Shown one piece after another: positions 33,312 to 40,705 of a stretch of DNA of 40,799 nt; the first letter of the stretch is position 1, and every line of letters begins with the position of its first letter. The position numbers and the translations under genes were made by a program. The notes beneath the pieces were generated by a model, which saw nothing but the letters and a program-made list of their open reading frames with translations, did no database searches and was not told the origin of the DNA. The DNA comes from Candidatus Falkowbacteria bacterium LH_S3 (GTDB lineage Bacteria; Patescibacteriota; Patescibacteriia; Patescibacteriales; JAGXOH01). The stretch is taken from contig JAGXOH010000003.1 in the NCBI GenBank assembly GCA_023659985.1, positions 1 to 40,799 of the forward strand, written 5' to 3'.

Positions 33312-33481
33312 TTTTTGTTTTGTTTATTTTTCTGTTAAATATATCTATTTCTCTATTTCCAAAAACTAAATTTTCATTCTTTTTTTCGACTTTTTAGTTA
33401 TCCACATTTTTATTTCTTGACAAGTAATATTGGCTTGATATACTGATAATGTCTTTCGGTTCTAGATAGAACCGTTAGGGT
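33312..33481. repeat. 170-bp direct repeat, copy 1 (leader + divergent promoters + RNA start)
   Basis: Aligns without gaps to 34085-34254, with about 8 differences (about 95% identical by eye). It contains, on the - strand, the leader of the ATP-grasp gene and, on the + strand, a promoter and the first 31 nt of a predicted small RNA. Confidence 0.92.
33417..33444 (+). promoter_or_regulatory. promoter of small RNA 1, shared -35 with a divergent promoter
   Basis: TTGACA, 16-bp spacer, TATACT. The -35 lies in the palindrome CTTGACAAG, so the opposite strand reads TTGTCA and, 17 bp further on, TAACTA, a possible -10 for the - strand gene. The two promoters would be back to back and mutually exclusive. 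Confidence 0.75.
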
Positions 33482-33522
33482 TATACATCCTAGGGCCACC
33501 CTCTTAGTTGAGGGTGGTTTTT
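33451..33522 (+). ncRNA. predicted 72-nt small RNA 1
   Basis: Starts about 7 nt after TATACT. Hairpin CGGTTCT-AGAT-AGAACCG (33457-33474), then TTAGGGT, a conserved TACATCC, and a terminator CCACCCTC/GAGGGTGG (33496-33517) followed by TTTTT. There is no ORF of note. Its partner at 34224 has the same length and layout. The loop GAT can pair with ATC of TACATCC, a possible pseudoknot. It ends 9 bp from the stop of the convergent NYN gene, so readthrough of either would be antisense to the other. The Rfam family is not recognised. Confidence 0.7.
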
Positions 33523-33530
33523 GTTTATAC

Positions 33531-34115
33531 TCATTCATTTTCGCGATATTTTAAATCCTTTCCCCATAATTCATTTATATCTTTCAAATCAAAGTAATCA
33601 TCCCCGCTGGTTTTTAGTTCGTGAGAGATATTATCTTTTGACGAAAAGATATAGACCTTTTTGCCACTGTTTTTCAAATAATTCACTAATGCTAAAAAAT
33701 CGGCGTCACCACTGAAAAAGATCGCTATGTTATATTTCTGGATGTTATGCATTGCGTCAATCGTTATTTCCACATCCATATTTCCTTTTTCTATGATAGA
33801 TTCTCCACTTTCGCTAATAACAGAGATTCTTTTTAACTCTTTTTTTCTTACGATAAAACCAAGCCCTTTCTTGAGATAAGTAAAAAATTTATGCTTTCCA
33901 TCCAAGTCATAATCTCTTGTCCCTGCTTTTGGATAAGCGTCATAATAAAAAATTTCAACTTGGTCTGCATTAAAATTTCTCCTAAAATAATCTTTAAGAG
34001 TTTTGTATTCAATAAACTTTTTTACCGATTTGACCGCATTCCAAATATTTGAAGCGTCAATAAAAACATACACTGTGTTTTCTGTTTTTGTTTTGTTTAT
34101 TTTTCTGTTAAACAT
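33531..34115 (-). CDS. NYN-domain (LabA/DUF88-like) putative ribonuclease
   Basis: PIN-like NYN domain of about 150 residues. The acidic metal site is VFIDASNIW at the N-terminus, GNMDVEITIDAM in the middle and FFSGDADFLAL later, followed by GKKVYIFSS. NYN proteins are predicted single-strand RNA nucleases. The full set of acidic residues is present, so it should be active. It has 194 residues with a lysine-rich start (FNRKINKTK) shared at DNA level with the leader of the ATP-grasp gene. It is transcribed divergently from small RNA 2 and convergently with small RNA 1, which makes processing of these RNAs a possible job; that is inference. Confidence 0.8.
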   Translation of the reverse strand: MFNRKINKTKTENTVYVFIDASNIWNAVKSVKKFIEYKTLKDYFRRNFNADQVEIFYYDAYPKAGTRDYDLDGKHKFFTYLKKGLGFIVRKKELKRISVISESGESIIEKGNMDVEITIDAMHNIQKYNIAIFFSGDADFLALVNYLKNSGKKVYIFSSKDNISHELKTSGDDYFDLKDINELWGKDLKYRENE

Positions 34116-34254
34116 ATCTATTTCTCTATTTCCAAAAATTAAATTTTTGTTCTTTTTTTCGACTTTTTAGTTACCCACATTTTTACTTCTTGACAAGTAA
34201 TATTGGCTTAATATACTGATAATGTCTTTCGGTTCTGGATAGAACCGTTAGGGT
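34085..34254. repeat. 170-bp direct repeat, copy 2
   Basis: Partner of 33312-33481. This copy retains the ATG (34113-34115) and the first codons of the NYN gene, so it is probably the original and copy 1 the derived one. Confidence 0.92.
34190..34217 (+). promoter_or_regulatory. promoter of small RNA 2, divergent with the NYN promoter
   Basis: TTGACA, 16-bp spacer, TATACT, identical in layout to copy 1. The opposite strand again reads TTGTCA, sharing the CTTGACAAG palindrome. Confidence 0.75.
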
Positions 34255-34295
34255 ACTACATCCAAGAGCAGTCCTCCTCGCGGAGGGCTGTTTTT
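34224..34295 (+). ncRNA. predicted 72-nt small RNA 2
   Basis: Hairpin CGGTTCT-GGAT-AGAACCG (34230-34247), TTAGGGT, TACATCC, then terminator CAGTCCTCC/GGAGGGCTG (34269-34290, one G-U pair) and TTTTT. The terminator arms differ from those of RNA 1 on both sides while pairing is kept, so structure rather than sequence is conserved. The loop GGAT can pair fully with ATCC downstream. Confidence 0.72.
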
Positions 34296-34324
34296 ATTTC
34301 TTTCCCTCTTTATACTTTAATTCT

Positions 34325-34597
34325 TTACCCCAAATATCTTCTTCTATTCTTAATAAACATCTTACCATAACCATAGTAAGTTTTTAAATATTTTTCTCGA
34401 TGAGTGGCATCTTGCTGGTTTAAACAAGATTCATAATATATTAGTTTTAATGGCCTCCTATCTTTTGTTGACTCAATTAATCCTTTTTTATGTTGCTCAA
34501 ATCTTAATTTTAAATTTTCGGTATATCCAATATAAAACTTTTTGTCTTTCATTGACTACAAAACAACTAAATAAGTTGCTGATCCGTAGTGATTAAC
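34325..34597 (-). pseudogene. GIY-YIG endonuclease-like gene with an early TAG
   Basis: Single-domain GIY-YIG nuclease family (UvrC N-domain/UPF0213-like). The ORF from the ATG at 34552 reads MKDKKFYIGYTENLKLRFEQ, then REKYLKTYYG, but lacks the first strand with the GIY motif. That strand is found upstream in the same frame (TYLVVL, TAG, then SMKDKK), so the gene was probably interrupted by a nonsense change (for example CAG to TAG). The remaining 75-residue product would miss a catalytic tyrosine. It is followed at 34295 by the convergent small RNA 2. Confidence 0.65.
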
Positions 34598-34608
34598 TCA
34601 ACTTGTTT

Positions 34609-35481
34609 TTATTCACCTTTTGATACTTCTCGCACGAATACACTGTAAGTTTCGCCACTATCTAAAATAATCTTGATAACCTTGCCATTTACTTCAACAG
34701 AGGTGACTTTTTGACCCTCAATTCCTTCTTTAATTCCAGATAATCCGTCCGTGATTTGTTTCTCATGTTGTTCTTTAGCAGTGCCAATTTCAGACGGTTC
34801 GCCAAAATTTAATCCCAACGGTAATTCTTCCTCATGAGAAATGCCAATTTCGGTTTTAGCCGGCCCGAACTTGCTGGCTGGTTGGTAAAAACCAACACCT
34901 GGAATATTCTTGTAGTGTCTGTATCCTGCGGCAATCGTATGGGTCAAATAGAGAGGTCCACGACCGGAAATTAACACGGGTTTTGAAGGATCAACGTCAG
35001 GAGGAATGACTTTGTCCAAATCCTCAACCTTAAAATCGCCCGCGAGATTAAACTCAACAAGAGTATAATCTTCAGTTTCTTTTTTGACCCATGTAAATCC
35101 TTCTGGCCCGCGCCCTTCGCCTTCAGGTAATGGCTCTAAAACTTTAGTCTCACCCTTGGTCATTTCCCCTTCTGCGTCTTTTGACATGTAGGTGAAATAT
35201 CCCTCTGCCGGGTGCACGCCGTGCAACAAACTGGCAATTACCCCGGGCGAAGCAACACCGTCAATAACAATGCCTTCGGCTTTTTCATCGCGAGCAAATT
35301 TTTCAGCGTATTCGTACGCCAATCGGTCATGCTCCGGACCAAAAGTAATGCGGCCCTGTTGATCGGGTTGTAACCCAATCTCGCGGGCAAAATCGTTAAT
35401 CGACAACTTTTCAATTTTTGACTCGCCTTCTTTGATTTCTTGAGGCATCTGTGCCTCAGGTGTGAAATTTTTTTCGTTCAT
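34609..35481 (-). CDS. Csx3-like (Crn3 ring-nuclease family) protein, stand-alone
   Basis: Residues about 130-215 match the Csx3 family: DYTLVEFNLAGDF, then VLISGRGPLYLTHTIAAGY, then GVGFYQPASKFG and TEIGISH, in the order and spacing of Csx3. Csx3/Crn3 proteins degrade the cyclic tetra-adenylate messenger of type III CRISPR systems. Here there is no CRISPR array, Cas or CARF gene in view. Residues 50-110 (GIVIDGVASPGVIASLL, then GYFTYMS) look like a second, degenerate copy; the last 60 residues are a separate small beta domain. It is GC-richer than its neighbours and has AAGGA 9 nt before the ATG, suggesting transfer. Activity is unproven. Confidence 0.72.
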   Translation of the reverse strand: MNEKNFTPEAQMPQEIKEGESKIEKLSINDFAREIGLQPDQQGRITFGPEHDRLAYEYAEKFARDEKAEGIVIDGVASPGVIASLLHGVHPAEGYFTYMSKDAEGEMTKGETKVLEPLPEGEGRGPEGFTWVKKETEDYTLVEFNLAGDFKVEDLDKVIPPDVDPSKPVLISGRGPLYLTHTIAAGYRHYKNIPGVGFYQPASKFGPAKTEIGISHEEELPLGLNFGEPSEIGTAKEQHEKQITDGLSGIKEGIEGQKVTSVEVNGKVIKIILDSGETYSVFVREVSKGE

Positions 35482-35509
35482 AGTATTTGTCCTTTCTAAA
35501 AATTAAATT

Positions 35510-35578
35510 CCGGTCAGATCTTCAAAACTAACTTAAACCCTATTTCAGTTAGATAGTTAAATTGCTTGACACGACCGG
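35510..35578 (-). promoter_or_regulatory. nested inverted repeats in the csx3-like leader
   Basis: CCGGTC/GACCGG arms (35510-35515, 35573-35578) enclose CTAACT/AGTTAG arms (35528-35533, 35547-35552), all within 100 bp upstream of the csx3-like start. This could be an RNA leader fold, or operators for the decayed XRE regulator beside it. Confidence 0.5.
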
Positions 35579-35622
35579 CGATTATTCCATTGATCAATAA
35601 TTGCAAAAAAACATCTGTCATT

Positions 35623-35838
35623 TTATTGTATTAAATTATCTAAATTGACGCTAAGCGCTTTGGCTATTTTTGCACGGTGTTCATTGTTGGACTTTGAATT
35701 GCACCTGACTCTATTTTAATAATCGTATTATGAGAAATATCAGCGAGTTTGGACAATTTGTCCTACGCCAAATTCCGTTGTTTCCGCAACTTTTTTATAT
35801 TCTTCGCTATTGTTGTTTTTTGTTTTAGATACAGACAT
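35623..35838 (-). pseudogene. decayed XRE-family helix-turn-helix regulator
   Basis: Not in the ORF track. On the - strand the start MSVSKTKNNN (35838) shifts into a frame reading IKKLRKQRNLA, TAG, DKLSKLADISHNTIIKIESG. A 1-bp loss after NTV then shifts to AKIAKALSVNLDNLIQ and TAA. Joined, this is a complete 65-70-residue XRE/Cro-type domain. It has two frame breaks and one nonsense codon. It lies just upstream of the csx3-like gene in the same direction, as a regulator of that gene would. Confidence 0.75.
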
Positions 35839-35990
35839 TTGGCGGTTTTAATTAACTGATAATAGCACCTGATTGGGCGATTTTCCACTCAAACCGCAAT
35901 GAGCCAAATTATTGTAATAGATTCCACAATCTAAGCTTATAATTAAGCTTACAGACATTCTTAACCCCGATTTTGTCATAAAAAGATTCT

Positions 35991-36067
35991 TGGTCGGGGA
36001 TGTGGGACTTGAACCCACGACCTCCACAACCCGAATGTGGCGCCCTAGCCATCTGGGCCAATCCCCG
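35991..36067 (-). tRNA. tRNA-Pro (CGG)
   Basis: On the - strand: acceptor CGGGGAT/ATCCCCG, anticodon stem CCACA/TGTGG with loop TTCGGGT (anticodon CGG), T loop TTCAAGT, encoded ACCA end. tRNA genes are common integration sites, and this one borders the accessory island. Confidence 0.95.
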
Positions 36068-36123
36068 CTGAATAATTTTCAATTCACAATTTCTAATTAT
36101 CTCAACTATTCTTGATCCAATTT

Positions 36124-36534
36124 CTATTTTATCACTTCTCCTTCAATGCTATTTCTACCGCCACCATGCCTACCAGATCCATAACTATCGTCCTTTGTCT
36201 TTCTTATGAATTGATTTAACATATAACCGAACACAGATAATACTATACTAAAAAGAATAGCGGGAAACAAACCATTTACGTAAAAACCCTGAATAATAGA
36301 GGATGTAAGAAGGACCAATAAGGCATTTATTACAAAAGTAAACAACCCCAAGGTCAAAACATTAACCGGCAAAGTTAAAATAAACAAAATCGGCTTTAAA
36401 ATCATATTAAAAACACCTAAAAATACAGCCACCCACAAAGCTGCCCACAAACCCCCGATTTCCACTCCGGGTATGATGTAGCCGGCGATAAGTACAGCCA
36501 AAGCTGTCATAAACCATTTTACAAATAAATTCAT
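36124..36534 (-). CDS. phage-holin-IV-like four-helix membrane protein
   Basis: Four hydrophobic helices (including AALWVAVFLGVFNMIL and PILFILTLPVNVLTLGLF) and the conserved NMILKPILFILTLPVNVLTL segment place it in the Mycobacterium-type four-TM holin superfamily (PF04020). Despite the name, these chromosomal genes are widespread and their role is unknown. It has 136 residues with a Gly/Ser/Arg tail. It lies 16 bp from rseP in the same direction. Confidence 0.85.
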   Translation of the reverse strand: MNLFVKWFMTALAVLIAGYIIPGVEIGGLWAALWVAVFLGVFNMILKPILFILTLPVNVLTLGLFTFVINALLVLLTSSIIQGFYVNGLFPAILFSIVLSVFGYMLNQFIRKTKDDSYGSGRHGGGRNSIEGEVIK

Positions 36535-36550
36535 AAAGGTGATCTAATTA

Positions 36551-37684
36551 CTAAAAAAAGCGACTTATATCATGGAAGGTTACCACTAATATCAATAAAA
36601 GTAAGAAAATAAAACCAAAATTATGAAATAAAGCTTCAGTTTCTTTTTTTACCGGACAACCCTTGATCTTTTCAATAATCAAAAATAATATTCTGCCTCC
36701 ATCCAAAGCAGGAAAAGGGATAAAATTAATAATAGCCAGATTAACCGAAAGCAAAGCCACAAATTGCATTAAATAAGCAATTCCCATCTCAGCCACTTGA
36801 CCAGTTAAGGAAGCTATGCCAACCGGACCGGCTACTTGTTGGGCAACTCCGCTATCTCCAACTATTAATCCCTTTATTAACCCCACCAGAGCCAAGATTA
36901 TAGTTACTATTAATAAACCAGTAGTTTTAATACCTTCCCAGATACCTGTAAAAAAAGAATATTTTACCAAACCAGTAGTAACCAATGCTACTCCCACTCC
37001 TTCCCGATCAGTGCCAGATAAAGACTGCGGTTCAATATTAAAAGTTACATCCTTATCTCCTCTGCTTATTTTATAAATCAATTCTTCATCGCAATGGCTA
37101 TCTACAAAATCCTGTATCTTAGATACATCTTCAAATTTTTGTCCATTAATACTAACTATAATATCAGCCATTTTCATCCCTGCCTCCTTAGCCGGAGATT
37201 GAGGCAGAACCTTTACTACCTGTATCTTTTTATCAGAAACAATAGCATTGCTTCCTATGTCATTATTTATGGCCTTAGGAATTCCAGTTATAGATCCGAT
37301 GGAAAACAAAACAGCCGCCAATACTATATTCATAGCCACTCCGGCTGAAAGAATAATAGCTCTTTTCCAAATTTTTTTGGAAGCGAAACTGTCTGATGAT
37401 TGCTTATCTTCCCCGTCTTCGCCTTTTATTTTAACAAATCCTCCTAATGGAATCCAATTAACCGAATAAACAGTATCATCCGTATCTTGCACTTCTTTTT
37501 TCCCCAAAACCTTTTTCCACTTACCTTCTTTATTTTTATAAAAACCAAAAATCCGCGGAGGAAAACCAAAACCAAACTCCTCAGCTTTTACCCCGAATCG
37601 CTTAGCTACCCAAAAATGGCCGAATTCATGGACAAAAACCAAAACAGACAAAACCAAAATAAAAATTATAGCAGTAAAAAACAT
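36551..37684 (-). CDS. rseP: RIP (site-2) zinc metalloprotease
   Basis: Intramembrane M50 protease that cuts membrane-bound regulators or signal-peptide remnants. HEFGHFWVAKRFG near residue 19 gives the HExxH motif. One PDZ domain (VLPQSPAKEAGMKMADIIV) lies in the middle, and the second metal motif is PALDGGRILF near the C-terminus. It has 377 residues and four predicted membrane segments. The neighbouring frr is a common partner in bacteria. Confidence 0.94.
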   Translation of the reverse strand: MFFTAIIFILVLSVLVFVHEFGHFWVAKRFGVKAEEFGFGFPPRIFGFYKNKEGKWKKVLGKKEVQDTDDTVYSVNWIPLGGFVKIKGEDGEDKQSSDSFASKKIWKRAIILSAGVAMNIVLAAVLFSIGSITGIPKAINNDIGSNAIVSDKKIQVVKVLPQSPAKEAGMKMADIIVSINGQKFEDVSKIQDFVDSHCDEELIYKISRGDKDVTFNIEPQSLSGTDREGVGVALVTTGLVKYSFFTGIWEGIKTTGLLIVTIILALVGLIKGLIVGDSGVAQQVAGPVGIASLTGQVAEMGIAYLMQFVALLSVNLAIINFIPFPALDGGRILFLIIEKIKGCPVKKETEALFHNFGFIFLLLLILVVTFHDISRFF

Positions 37685-37764
37685 ATTCTTTGAAGTTAAA
37701 ACTTATATCCCCATATTCTAAGATAAACCACATTTTCAGTAAATTCCTAAAAAAAAATAATTTG

Positions 37765-38319
37765 CTAAATATGCATTATATCTTCTTCTTTTTTATCCCT
37801 TATTTGCTTTAATGAATTATTCTTGTTATCTATTTCTTCGTCTAATTCTTTTATGCATCTGAATTTATCATCCTCGGTTATTTCTTTGTTCTTTTCCGCA
37901 TCTTCTATATCACTCTTAATCTCATCTCTTATATGCCTTATGGAAATGCGCGCATTTTCTAATTTTTCATTCAACTTCTTAACCATATCTTTTCTTTTTT
38001 CCTCAGTCATCTCCGGAATACTCACTCTGATTTTTTCGCCCTCATTGCCAACATTAACTCCCAAATCAGCTGTCTCAATAGCTTTTTCCACGTTTCTTAT
38101 TGTATTTTTATCCCAAGGCACTACCACCAAAGTTCTAGGGTCTTCCATATTGATGTTTGCCAAAGCTTTCAGAGGGCTATTTATGCCGTAAACCTCCACT
38201 TGCACCCCTTCTAAAAGCGAAGGACTGGCTCGCCCTGTTCTCAAAGTTTTGATATTGGTTTTGAAATGCTCTATGGCATTATCAAAATCGTTTTCCCGTT
38301 CACTAATATATTCATTCAT
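37765..38319 (-). CDS. frr: ribosome recycling factor
   Basis: Splits post-termination ribosomes together with EF-G. It has the family signature LRTGRASPSLLEGVQVEVYG, then EDPRTLVVVPWDK and the long helical domain ISIRHIRDEIKSDI. It has 184 residues and is complete. Confidence 0.96.
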   Translation of the reverse strand: MNEYISERENDFDNAIEHFKTNIKTLRTGRASPSLLEGVQVEVYGINSPLKALANINMEDPRTLVVVPWDKNTIRNVEKAIETADLGVNVGNEGEKIRVSIPEMTEEKRKDMVKKLNEKLENARISIRHIRDEIKSDIEDAEKNKEITEDDKFRCIKELDEEIDNKNNSLKQIRDKKEEDIMHI

Positions 38320-38407
38320 AAAATATTTAGCTCCAACATTTAATACACAATAAGGAAATTAAATGTTGTTAATTATTATATTATGATTTAGCAATTGCAA
38401 TGGAAAA

Positions 38408-39472
38408 TTATTTGTTAACTCCCAAATAGATAATATTGGGATTTTCAAAATCTATCAATAGGGCTGAACCACTCCTGGAAGAGGGTAGTTCCTGAACTGA
38501 CCAATTATCTCCTCCATCAACCGAACCATAAAAAGTAGTATTTGTTACATAATAAATTTCATCAGAATTAAGAGGATTTACAGCAATAGAATTGATTGTT
38601 GTTTCCTTTTCCGGGGTTATCAATTCTATTCTCTCCCAATTATCACCGTTGTCAACAGATTTTAATAAACCGTAATCACTAGCCCAAAAAAGCAAACCCT
38701 TTTGAGCCTGAGAAACTAACAAATCTCTATATTCAACTCTATCATTAAATTCTTCCATATTGGCTTTTAAACTTGTCCAAGATTCTCCCTTGTCTGAAGA
38801 TCTAAAAAGGCCGCTATCTTCTGTGGCTAAAAATAATTCACGACTGTCAAAAGGATTAATATTTATCTCTTCCACACTACTATCAAACCTTCTTAGGGTC
38901 CTCCAACTTCTCCCCCTGTCTTCACTGACCAAAATCTCTCCCCTGCTTGTCCCAGCATACACCCGGGAATTATCATAATAATCAATAGCTAAAGTATTTA
39001 TTCTGGTTTTTACTTGATCATCAAAATAAACCCCGGCCCATGTTCGATTACAATCCGTGGTTTTATGAATCTTATTTTCTATGGAAGCATAAATTATACA
39101 TTTAGCCCCAGGATCAACAGCTATGGCGTCAACTTTTTTTTGAGGTAATTTATCTACTGAATTCCAGCCATCACTCACATTGTAACTATAAAATAAACCA
39201 TTGTCTTGAGTTCCGTAATATACAGCGTTATGATCGCTAGGATCCATAACCAAAACACTGGCGTTGGTATATTCAATGCTTTTCGATTTATCTCCCAAAG
39301 TCGGAACTTCAACCATCTGCTTCCAATTGTCTCCTTTGTTAGTGCTGACGAATACTCCTCCGTCATGTTCACTACCACCTCCTGTTTTAAATTTAATAAA
39401 ACCGCAACCAGTCAAAGTAAAAACTAAAAAAAATAACACCGAGCACAATATTAAAGATTTGATTTTTGACAT
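38408..39472 (-). CDS. lipoprotein with BNR/sortilin-type beta-propeller
   Basis: Lipoprotein signal ending in LTGC (lipobox), followed by a Gly/Ser linker. The body has repeated Asp-box-like units: STNKGDNWK, SEDRGRSWRT, SSDKGESWTS, SVDNGDNWER, SVDGGDNWSV, with intervening AVDPGAKCIIYAS-type strands. This is the pattern of BNR/YCF48/VPS10-like propellers. There are no sialidase catalytic residues that I can assign. Likely a surface-exposed binding or assembly factor. Confidence 0.82.
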   Translation of the reverse strand: MSKIKSLILCSVLFFLVFTLTGCGFIKFKTGGGSEHDGGVFVSTNKGDNWKQMVEVPTLGDKSKSIEYTNASVLVMDPSDHNAVYYGTQDNGLFYSYNVSDGWNSVDKLPQKKVDAIAVDPGAKCIIYASIENKIHKTTDCNRTWAGVYFDDQVKTRINTLAIDYYDNSRVYAGTSRGEILVSEDRGRSWRTLRRFDSSVEEININPFDSRELFLATEDSGLFRSSDKGESWTSLKANMEEFNDRVEYRDLLVSQAQKGLLFWASDYGLLKSVDNGDNWERIELITPEKETTINSIAVNPLNSDEIYYVTNTTFYGSVDGGDNWSVQELPSSRSGSALLIDFENPNIIYLGVNK

Positions 39473-39487
39473 AAAAAATTTAATTAA

Positions 39488-40573
39488 TTAATTTATACTG
39501 CAAGCAACCCCTTCCAAAACAAGGCCAGGGTTAACATTGGATTGTATCTGTTTTTCTCCTTTATCTAATTTATTATTAATTCTCAAGAGGTAATCTAAAT
39601 CAATTCTTCTTGAAACTTCCTCTAATTCACTAAATAATACTTTGTATTGAACAAGATCTTTATTATTAGTTATCAAAAGCAATAAATCCCTAACCACTCC
39701 ATGCCAAACTTCTAATATACTGTCTGCCTCTTTTGCCGATTCTCCTGCAAATGATGAATTCCCAAATATTTTATTAATTTCAGCAAATCTGGAATTTAAA
39801 TCTTGATCAAAAAAACTGATAAAGACTTTGGCTTTAGCCAAATATTTCTCATAAAAATCCTTATCTTCCAACAATTTAACCGCTAAAGCCGGCCTACCCA
39901 ATGATAACCGAGATATATTGATGGCATCTGTCCTGGAGGTGTTGAAATAATTGACTAAATAATCATAAATAGAATCAGTTTTCACAGGATAAAAATTCAA
40001 AACTTGACTTCTAGAAACAATAGTTTCTGGAATAAATTCCAAATTGGAAGCAATCATTATAATAATAACTTTACGATTAGGCTCTTCTAAAATTTTAAGC
40101 AAAGCATTGGATGCTTCCAAGCTTAAAGTCTCAGCTTCTTTAATAATGCCTATTTTATAGGAATTAAGAAAAGAGCTTTTACTAAGGGCGCTTGTTAATT
40201 CTCTTATTTGCTCAATAGAAATATTCTTTTGACCTGAATCTTTTTTAATAATATGAAAATCTCCATGAACCACCTCAAACCCATCTTCTTCTCCTTCTTC
40301 TTGTTTATACTTAGAGCTAGTCTTCAATCTCTTCATTTGCCTGCAAGAACGGCATTCCTCACAAGGAACTTTATCACTGGCTTGATTATTTTTTTCACAC
40401 AAAATATTTTTAATAAAATAGTTTGCCAAAGTGTTTTTTCCCAGATTATTAGGCCCTAAGAAAACATAACTACCCCTTGGCTTATCTTTTTTTAAAACAC
40501 TGGAAAGATAATTAACTATGTGCTCATTTCCGATCAAAGGCCATCCTTGTTTTTTTGTGCTTGTTTGTTCCAT
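39488..40573 (-). CDS. holB: DNA polymerase III delta' subunit
   Basis: Clamp-loader ATPase-fold subunit. It has YVFLGPNNLGKNTLA at the P-loop position, a four-cysteine zinc module (CEECRSC plus an upstream Cys), and ISIEQIREL and EASNALLKILEEP as delta' hallmarks. The P-loop is atypical (second conserved Gly is Leu-Gly-Lys-Asn-Thr) and the SRC sensor motif reads SRS, which fits the non-hydrolysing delta' rather than gamma/tau. It has 361 residues. Confidence 0.88.
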   Translation of the reverse strand: MEQTSTKKQGWPLIGNEHIVNYLSSVLKKDKPRGSYVFLGPNNLGKNTLANYFIKNILCEKNNQASDKVPCEECRSCRQMKRLKTSSKYKQEEGEEDGFEVVHGDFHIIKKDSGQKNISIEQIRELTSALSKSSFLNSYKIGIIKEAETLSLEASNALLKILEEPNRKVIIIMIASNLEFIPETIVSRSQVLNFYPVKTDSIYDYLVNYFNTSRTDAINISRLSLGRPALAVKLLEDKDFYEKYLAKAKVFISFFDQDLNSRFAEINKIFGNSSFAGESAKEADSILEVWHGVVRDLLLLITNNKDLVQYKVLFSELEEVSRRIDLDYLLRINNKLDKGEKQIQSNVNPGLVLEGVACSIN

Positions 40574-40628
40574 ATATTGATATTACCACCTTTGGCCAAT
40601 AATATCAAACCAAAATAAGCCTAAAAAA

Positions 40629-40657
40629 TTGATTTTTACCCATACTCTTGATATAAT
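40629..40657 (+). promoter_or_regulatory. sigma-70-type promoter
   Basis: TTGATT, 17-bp spacer, TATAAT (40652-40657), divergent from holB and 48 bp before the gene at 40706. Confidence 0.7.
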
Positions 40658-40705
40658 TACCAAGAATTTATAATGATTATCTTCTTGTTTTAAATTCTAT
40701 TTAGC

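Noticed and set aside
33457-33481. Integron attC sites between island genes
   Set aside because: The hairpins lack the GTTRRRY/RYYYAAC boxes with paired inner boxes, and no integrase gene is present.
33451-33522. Known riboswitch class (preQ1-I, fluoride, guanidine, c-di-GMP)
   Set aside because: None of the conserved cores I know fits. The RNA also points away from the gene it shares a promoter region with and ends in its own terminator before a convergent gene.
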